A stretch of DNA of 46,744 nt from an uncultured bacterium (GTDB taxonomy: Bacteria > Bacillota > Clostridia > Lachnospirales > Lachnospiraceae): positions 1 to 46,744 of the forward strand of contig CAJMON010000018.1 in assembly GCA_905214955.1 (NCBI GenBank), given 5' to 3'. The translations under genes were made by a program, and so were the position numbers. Positions within the stretch are counted from its first letter, which is position 1. Every line of letters starts with the position of its first letter. Below, piece after piece: positions 41,935-46,744 of this stretch. The notes beneath the pieces were generated by a model. That model made no database searches. It worked only from the letters and a program-made list of their open reading frames with translations, and was not told the DNA's origin.

Positions 41935-42582
41935 ATGGGAGTCCGACTGATCTGTCTGGGCGTGGGATACTGCCTTGGATTGTTTCAAACAAGCTATATT
42001 TTAGGAAAGCTCCACGGAATTGACATCCGCAATTATGGCAGCGGCAATGCAGGAACCACCAATATGATGCGTACCATGGGAACCAAAGCAGGCCTGCTTA
42101 CCTTTGCAGGCGACTGTTTAAAGTGTGTGCTGGCTATTGTGCTGGTATGTCTCTTCCTTGGAAAGAGCCATGAAGAGATGCTGCCGCTTTTGAAAATGTA
42201 TGCGGCCACAGGAGTGATTTTAGGACACAACTTCCCCTTTTATCTGAATTTCCGGGGAGGAAAGGGGATTGCTGCTACCGCGGGCCTGGTCATCAGCTTT
42301 GACTGGATCATGCTGATTTTAGGTGTGATCACCTTCTTTGGCACTTTCTTTGCTACCCACTATGTTTCCCTTGGATCGCTTCTGGTGTATGCCGGAATCA
42401 TGATCGAAGTGCTGGTGCTTGGCCAGATGGGACATTTTCATATGGCACAGCCTCTGTTAAATGAACTGTATGTGCTGACGGCGTTTCTGACCATTATGGC
42501 CTACTGGAAGCATCGCACCAACATCAAACGCCTGTTAAATGGAACAGAGCGGAAAACATATCTTTCATCCAAACATTCATAA
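41935..42582 (+). CDS. plsY: Glycerol-3-phosphate acyltransferase PlsY
   Basis: PlsY moves the acyl group from acyl-phosphate (made by PlsX, encoded at 7573) to glycerol-3-phosphate. The 215-aa integral membrane protein shows the three PlsY motifs: IDIRNYGSGNAGTTNMMRT, GHNFPFYLNFRGGKGIAATAG and a later H/N-containing loop near KHRTNIKRLLNGTE. There are about five transmembrane segments. It lies between der and gpsA, which supplies glycerol-3-phosphate, so donor and acceptor genes are adjacent. Confidence 0.96.
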   Translation: MGVRLICLGVGYCLGLFQTSYILGKLHGIDIRNYGSGNAGTTNMMRTMGTKAGLLTFAGDCLKCVLAIVLVCLFLGKSHEEMLPLLKMYAATGVILGHNFPFYLNFRGGKGIAATAGLVISFDWIMLILGVITFFGTFFATHYVSLGSLLVYAGIMIEVLVLGQMGHFHMAQPLLNELYVLTAFLTIMAYWKHRTNIKRLLNGTERKTYLSSKHS

Positions 42583-42593
42583 GGAGGAACCTG

Positions 42594-43586
42594 ATGGCAG
42601 AAATTGGTATTATCGGAGCCGGAAGCTGGGGAACTGCCCTGGCAGTCTTATGTGTAAACAATGGACATGATGTGACGGTATGGTCCAGAACGAAACGGGA
42701 CCATAAGAAGGACAGCCGCCTTCCAGGCGTGGAAATTCCGGATGCAATCTGCTTTACTACAGATCTTTCTGAAGCGATGAAAGGGAAGGGAGCCGTGATT
42801 CTTGCGGTTCCCTCTCCTTATATTCGGGAAGTTTCCGGAAAAATGCGGCCGTTTACAGAGAAAGGACAGATCATCGTCAATGTTTCCAAAGGAGTGGAGA
42901 AAAGTACTCTGTATACCCTTTCCCAGATTATTGAGGAGGAAATCCCTCAGGCGGAAACCGCAGTTTTATCAGGTCCCAGCCATGCGGAAGAGGTGGTAAA
43001 GGGACTGCCTACCACCTGTGTGGTAAGCGCCCACAAAAAAGCAGTGGCAGAGTACCTGCAGAACCTGTTTATGAGTCCGGTGTTTCGAGTGTACACGAGC
43101 CCGGACATCTTAGGCGTGGAGCTTGGCGGTGCCTTAAAGAACGTCATTGCCCTGGCAGCGGGGGCGGCAGACGGATTAGGCTATGGGGACAACACAAAGG
43201 CTGCACTCATCACCAGAGGAATTGCAGAGATTGCACGTCTTGGCATTGCCATGGGCGCACGGCCGTCCACATTCTTTGGACTCACCGGCATTGGAGATCT
43301 GATTGTGACATGTGCCAGTGTCCACAGCCGGAACCGGAAGGCCGGATATTTGATTGGCCAGGGATATACCATGGAAGAGGCCATGGCAGAGGTGAAAATG
43401 GTGGTGGAAGGCGTCTACTCCGCAAAAGCAGCCAAAGCCCTGGCGGAAAAATATCAGGTGGAAATGCCCATTGTCGAGCAGATCAATAAAGTTCTTTTTG
43501 AAGGAAAGTCTGCAAAAGAGGCGGTCAATGACTTGATGCTCCGAGATAAAAAGATTGAGAGTACGGATCTTCCCTGGGAAGCATAA
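42594..43586 (+). CDS. gpsA: Glycerol-3-phosphate dehydrogenase [NAD(P)+]
   Basis: GpsA reduces dihydroxyacetone phosphate to glycerol-3-phosphate for lipid synthesis. The 330-aa protein begins with the NAD-binding loop IGIIGAGSWGTALA (GxGxxG at residues 8-13). It has LSGPSHAEEV, the catalytic lysine in LGGALKNVIALAAG, and TFFGLTGIGDLIVTC with SRNRKAGYLIGQG. AAGGAGGAA precedes ATG. It is the last gene of the der-plsY-gpsA group. No clear terminator separates it from the next promoter. Confidence 0.97.
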   Translation: MAEIGIIGAGSWGTALAVLCVNNGHDVTVWSRTKRDHKKDSRLPGVEIPDAICFTTDLSEAMKGKGAVILAVPSPYIREVSGKMRPFTEKGQIIVNVSKGVEKSTLYTLSQIIEEEIPQAETAVLSGPSHAEEVVKGLPTTCVVSAHKKAVAEYLQNLFMSPVFRVYTSPDILGVELGGALKNVIALAAGAADGLGYGDNTKAALITRGIAEIARLGIAMGARPSTFFGLTGIGDLIVTCASVHSRNRKAGYLIGQGYTMEEAMAEVKMVVEGVYSAKAAKALAEKYQVEMPIVEQINKVLFEGKSAKEAVNDLMLRDKKIESTDLPWEA

Positions 43587-43601
43587 AAATCCAAAATCCT
43601 G

Positions 43602-43630
43602 TTGATTTTTTCGAGAAAATGATGTAAAAT
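43602..43630 (+). promoter_or_regulatory. Promoter of the TrpXYZ-type ABC operon
   Basis: TTGATT (43602-43607), 17-base spacer, TAAAAT (43625-43630). Predicted start near 43637 gives a leader of about 79 bases that contains a direct repeat (43655-43688). Confidence 0.72.
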
Positions 43631-43654
43631 CTAGTACATGGACTTTAACAGGTA

Positions 43655-43688
43655 AAAGCGTTGAACCGTTACAGTCGAAAGCGTTGAA
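43655..43688 (+). repeat. Direct repeat AAAGCGTTGAA in the ABC operon leader
   Basis: AAAGCGTTGAA occurs at 43655-43665 and again at 43678-43688, 23 bases apart (about two helical turns). Both lie between the predicted transcription start and the ribosome binding site. The second copy resembles half of a CcpA cre site. A regulator site or RNA element is possible. Confidence 0.5.
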
Positions 43689-43715
43689 TTGAAAAAGTCA
43701 AAGGAGCGGAAGATT

Positions 43716-44726
43716 ATGAAAAAGAATACGATGATTCTGGCAGCAATGGGACTTACAGCAGCACTGTGCGCGGGCAGTGTGATGTCTGCATCGGCAGAAG
43801 AAAAGAAAGTATACAACATCGGCATCTGCCAGCTGGTACAGCACGATGCCCTGGACGCAGCTACAAAAGGGTTTGAGGATGCCTTGATTGAACTGCTGGG
43901 AGAGGACAATGTCAACTTTGATGAGCAGAACGCATCTGGTGATTCTGCCAACTGTGCAACCATCATCAACCAGTTCGTAGCTTCTGAGGATGATCTGATC
44001 CTGGCAAATGCCACTGCATCTTTACAGGCAGCATCAGCTGGCACCGCAGACATTCCCATTTTAGGAACCTGTGTTACGGACTATGCAACTGCGCTGGAGA
44101 TTGATGATTGGAGCGGAACCACCGGCAAGAACATTTCCGGTACTTCAGACTTGGCACCCTTAAGTGAGCAGGCAGACATGCTTCATGAGCTCTTCCCGGA
44201 TGCCAAAAATGTAGGCCTGCTGTACTGCTCTGCAGAGGCCAACTCCGCATACCAGGTAGATGAGATCAAGAAATACCTGGAAGATCTGGGATACACCTGT
44301 GAATATTATAGCTTTGCAGACTCCAACGACATTGCTACTGTTGTGACAAATGCAGTGTCTGAAAACGATGTGCTTTATGTTCCTACAGACAACACTGCAG
44401 CTTCCAACACAGAAGTGATCAATAACATCGCACTTCCCGCAGGCATTCCGATTATTGCAGGAGAAGAGGGCATCTGTGAGGGATGCGGCGTTGCTACACT
44501 GTCTATCAGCTACTATGATCTTGGATACAAGACTGGTGAGATGGCATATGACATTCTGGTAAATGGCGCAGATGTTTCCACAATGGAAGTTGCATTTGCC
44601 CCCCAGGTAACAAAAGAATATGCAGCAGAGCGCTGTGAGGAGCTTGGTATCCAGGTTCCCGATGATTATGTGGCAATCGGTGCACAGGCAGAAGAGACAG
44701 AGACAGAAACTGCTTCTGAGTCATAA
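43716..44726 (+). CDS. ABC transporter solute-binding protein, ABC_sub_bind (TrpX-like) family
   Basis: A 336-aa exported binding protein of the PF04392-type family, whose streptococcal relative TrpX takes up tryptophan or related compounds. The signal peptide ends at SASA before EEKKVYNIG. The cysteine at residue 18 (LTAALCAG) does not fit a lipobox well. Family blocks are YNIGICQLVQHDALDAATKGFEDAL, IPILGTCVTDYATAL, ISGTSDLAPLSEQADML and FPDAKNVGLLYCSAEANS. The C-terminus ends in an acidic low-complexity tail (about ten residues of E, T, S and A). ATG 43716 follows AAAGGAG. Ligand is not proven. Confidence 0.87.
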   Translation: MKKNTMILAAMGLTAALCAGSVMSASAEEKKVYNIGICQLVQHDALDAATKGFEDALIELLGEDNVNFDEQNASGDSANCATIINQFVASEDDLILANATASLQAASAGTADIPILGTCVTDYATALEIDDWSGTTGKNISGTSDLAPLSEQADMLHELFPDAKNVGLLYCSAEANSAYQVDEIKKYLEDLGYTCEYYSFADSNDIATVVTNAVSENDVLYVPTDNTAASNTEVINNIALPAGIPIIAGEEGICEGCGVATLSISYYDLGYKTGEMAYDILVNGADVSTMEVAFAPQVTKEYAAERCEELGIQVPDDYVAIGAQAEETETETASES

Positions 44727-44748
44727 AACCTGAGAAAATGAAGATATG

Positions 44749-44775
44749 GGCCCCGGCGGCAGATCTGCCGGGGCC
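44749..44775 (+). other. G/C-rich hairpin between binding-protein and permease genes
   Basis: GGCCCCGGC (44749-44757) pairs perfectly with GCCGGGGCC (44767-44775); the loop contains the inner palindrome region GGCAGATCT. There is no U-tract, so it is more likely an mRNA-stabilising or processing element than a terminator. Confidence 0.65.
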
Positions 44776-44824
44776 TGTCATCATATCAGGGATAAAAATT
44801 ATTTCCGTACAGGAGGATATGAGT

Positions 44825-45742
44825 GTGAATATCGGAACCTTATTAAACGCCCTTCCAGGAGCCTGTGCCCAGGGATTGATCTGGGGAATCATGGCCATTG
44901 GAGTCTATATTACATACCGGATTTTGGATCTGGCAGATCTTACCGTGGACGGCACAATGTGTACTGGTGGTGCTGTCTGCATTATGCTGATGCAGAGCGG
45001 ACATTCCGTTGGATTTTCTCTGTTCTGCGCCTTCTTGGCAGGAATGGCAGCAGGACTTGTGACAGGTGTCTTTCATACAGGAATGGGCATTCCGGCAATC
45101 TTGGCAGGAATTCTGACCCAGTTAGGCCTATATTCCATAAACTTACGGATTATGATGAATAAATCCAACCAGGCCATCAGCGTGGACAAATATTCTCTGC
45201 TGGTTTCGCTGCGGTACGTAAAGAATGTTGCTTTTTATAAGAACACTATTTTTGTGACAGCAGTGTTTATTCTGCTGATCATTGCGGCACTGTACTGGTT
45301 TTTTGGAACGGAACTTGGATGCGCCATTCGTGCCACCGGATCAAACCCCAATATGGCAAGAGCCCAGGGCATCAATACCAATGCCTGCAAGATTTTAGGA
45401 CTGATGCTTTCCAACGGTCTGGTGGCATTAGCCAGTGGGTTGTATGCACAGTATCAGGGATTTGCTGATGTGAACATGGGACGTGGTGCGATTGTCATTG
45501 GACTGGCAGCGGTTATCATTGGCCAGGTGCTGTTTGGAAAACTTCGGGGAAATTTTGCTTTTACTCTTTTAACAGTGGTATTCGGTGCTATTATTTATTA
45601 TCTGGTGCTTCAGGTCGTGCTGTGGATGGGACTGAATTCGAATGACTTAAAACTTCTTTCTGCACTGGTGGTTGCTGTTTTCCTGGCAATTCCCTACATG
45701 AAAGGAAAATATTTTTCGAAAAGTGCAAAGAGGGGGAACTAA
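44825..45742 (+). CDS. ABC transporter permease (TrpY-like, branched-chain permease superfamily)
   Basis: A 305-aa membrane protein of the BPD_transp_2 superfamily with about eight to nine hydrophobic segments (for example GLIWGIMAIGVYITYRIL and TVFVTAVFILLIIAALYWFF-like region). It also has GCAIRATGSNPNMARAQGIN, the coupling-loop signature of this family. The start is uncertain by two codons: GTG 44825 has eight bases to AGGAGG, ATG 44819 only two. The frame's earlier opening at 44738 includes the hairpin and is rejected. It is followed directly by its ATPase. Confidence 0.88.
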   Translation: MNIGTLLNALPGACAQGLIWGIMAIGVYITYRILDLADLTVDGTMCTGGAVCIMLMQSGHSVGFSLFCAFLAGMAAGLVTGVFHTGMGIPAILAGILTQLGLYSINLRIMMNKSNQAISVDKYSLLVSLRYVKNVAFYKNTIFVTAVFILLIIAALYWFFGTELGCAIRATGSNPNMARAQGINTNACKILGLMLSNGLVALASGLYAQYQGFADVNMGRGAIVIGLAAVIIGQVLFGKLRGNFAFTLLTVVFGAIIYYLVLQVVLWMGLNSNDLKLLSALVVAVFLAIPYMKGKYFSKSAKRGN

Positions 45743-45744
45743 CC

Positions 45745-46539
45745 ATGCTGGAAATCAAAGACATTCACAAAACATTCAATGCGGGGACCGTCAATGAAAA
45801 GCGGGCTTTAAACGGTGTCAACCTTCATCTGGAAGAAGGGGACTTTGTGACCATTATTGGAGGAAACGGAGCAGGAAAATCCACCACCTTAAATGCAGTA
45901 GCCGGGGTATGGCCGGTGGATGCTGGACGCATCTGCATCGGAGGGACGGATGTTACCAAACTGCCAGAACACAAGCGTGCAAAATATTTGGGAAGAGTTT
46001 TTCAGGATCCTATGACCGGAACTGCAGCCGGAATGCAGATTGAAGAAAATATGGCACTGGCAGCAAGACGCGGGGCAGGACGAGGTCTGCGTGTGGGCAT
46101 TACCAAACGGGAACGAGATGAATACCGGGAAAAATTAAAAAGCTTAGGTCTTGGCCTGGAAGACCGTCTGACAGCAAAAGTGGGACTTCTCTCCGGAGGC
46201 CAGAGACAGGCACTTACCCTTTTGATGGCGACCTTGAAAAAGCCTCAGCTGCTTCTCTTAGATGAGCATACTGCAGCACTGGACCCCAAAACTGCCGCAA
46301 AAGTATTGGAGCTTACCGATGAGATCATCCGGGAAGAGCATTTGACCGCTATGATGGTAACTCATAATATGAAAGATGCCATCCGCCACGGAAACCGGCT
46401 GATCATGATGCACGAAGGCCGGATCATTTATGATGTGTCCGGAGAAGAAAAGAAAAAACTCACCGTTTCTGATCTGCTGGAAAAATTCGGGCAGGCAAGC
46501 GGAGGAGAGTTTGCCAACGACCGGATGATGCTGGCATAA
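45745..46539 (+). CDS. ABC transporter ATP-binding protein (TrpZ-like)
   Basis: A 264-aa ATPase energising the preceding permease. Walker A is GGNGAGKST (39-47), the signature is LLSGGQRQALTLLMA, Walker B is LLLLDEHTAALD, and the switch histidine is in MVTHNM. DEHTAALDP is a typical spelling in this subfamily. A GGGGGAA site precedes ATG two bases after the permease stop. It is the last gene of the operon and is followed by a strong terminator. Confidence 0.95.
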   Translation: MLEIKDIHKTFNAGTVNEKRALNGVNLHLEEGDFVTIIGGNGAGKSTTLNAVAGVWPVDAGRICIGGTDVTKLPEHKRAKYLGRVFQDPMTGTAAGMQIEENMALAARRGAGRGLRVGITKRERDEYREKLKSLGLGLEDRLTAKVGLLSGGQRQALTLLMATLKKPQLLLLDEHTAALDPKTAAKVLELTDEIIREEHLTAMMVTHNMKDAIRHGNRLIMMHEGRIIYDVSGEEKKKLTVSDLLEKFGQASGGEFANDRMMLA

Positions 46540-46553
46540 AATTGAATGTCCGT

Positions 46554-46584
46554 ATCCGCCGTACAACTGTACGGCGGATTTTTT
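46554..46584 (+). terminator. Intrinsic terminator after the ABC operon
   Basis: ATCCGCCGTAC (46554-46564) pairs with GTACGGCGGAT (46569-46579), 4-base loop, then a run of T residues to 46584. The stem is perfect. Confidence 0.9.
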
Positions 46585-46597
46585 GTGTAAACAAATG

Positions 46598-46627
46598 TTG
46601 AGTATTTCTCGAATAAAACGATAATAT
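46598..46627 (+). promoter_or_regulatory. Possible promoter for a gene beyond the window end
   Basis: TTGAGT (46598-46603), 18-base spacer, TAATAT (46622-46627). The remaining 117 bases to the edge are A/T-rich with no open frame, consistent with a long leader. Weak evidence. Confidence 0.35.
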
Positions 46628-46744
46628 TTTGACAAACTTGGGATGAACTCCTGCAAAAATCTTTCAAAGTCGGAGAAAAACAGAAAAGAGACCGGAGAGA
46701 TTATAAAAAAAAATACAAATAATGTTGTTGAGAATGGTTTTTTT

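Noticed and set aside
46628..46744. TTGACA near 46630 as part of a promoter at the window end
   Set aside because: At 17 bases downstream the sequence is TGCAAA, not a -10 box; the earlier TTGAGT/TAATAT pair is slightly better, though still weak.

Overview
The window reads as a chromosomal segment of a Gram-positive Firmicute of the Lachnospiraceae (Clostridium cluster XIVa) type. A genus near Blautia is my guess, not something the sequence proves. The grounds are the gene orders (pta-ackA followed by DUF177-rpmF; plsX-acpP-rnc-smc-ftsY; ylxM-ffh-rpsP-khpA-rimM-trmD-rplS; DUF512-der-plsY-gpsA), strong AGGAGG-type ribosome binding sites, signal-peptide-only secretion and the absence of outer-membrane genes. 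No tRNA, rRNA, CRISPR array, phage or transposase gene was seen. Nearly all of the window is coding.

Layout. (1) 1-7435: the end of a PFL/UPF0210 gene meets tmcAL tail-to-tail. Then come the acetate kinase pathway (pta, ackA), a MerR regulator with an SseB-like protein, and DUF177-rpmF. (2) 7515-16356: the phospholipid / RNase III / chromosome / SRP-receptor operon plsX-acpP-rnc-smc-ftsY, followed by a threonine ammonia-lyase and phosphatidylserine decarboxylase. (3) 16382-17434: an M42 aminopeptidase. (4) 17464-26500: an accessory carbohydrate locus with two cytoplasmic glycosidases (a GH151-like protein and a GH29 fucosidase), a LacI regulator on the other strand, a CUT1 sugar ABC transporter and a second LacI regulator. 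(5) 26583-32932: the SRP and ribosome-maturation operon, into which two secreted papain-fold proteins (NlpC/P60 and C39-like) are inserted. (6) 32940-37853: a MITE-like repeat, three signal peptidase I genes around rbgA, then rnhB, yraN and pgeF. (7) 37861-43586: prs (reverse strand) divergent from DUF512-der-plsY-gpsA. (8) 43602-46584: a three-gene ABC importer of the TrpXYZ / ABC_sub_bind type.

How the parts fit. Region 4 is the most system-like part: an importer brings in an oligosaccharide, two enzymes without signal peptides would cleave alpha-L-fucose inside the cell, and two related LacI proteins could control it. A 16-bp sequence occurs twice upstream of the transporter, and one copy exactly fills most of the -35/-10 spacer. 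The fucose assignment rests on family recognition. No fucose catabolic genes lie in the window. Regions 5 and 6 concentrate protein-export functions (Ffh, FtsY nearby, three type I signal peptidases) next to secreted proteins that have type I signal peptides.

Smaller structural themes recur. In two places a terminator overlaps the promoter of the next operon. Both solute-binding protein genes are followed by a hairpin before the permease gene. Both solute-binding proteins lack a convincing lipobox. All family calls come from reading the translations; no database search was run.
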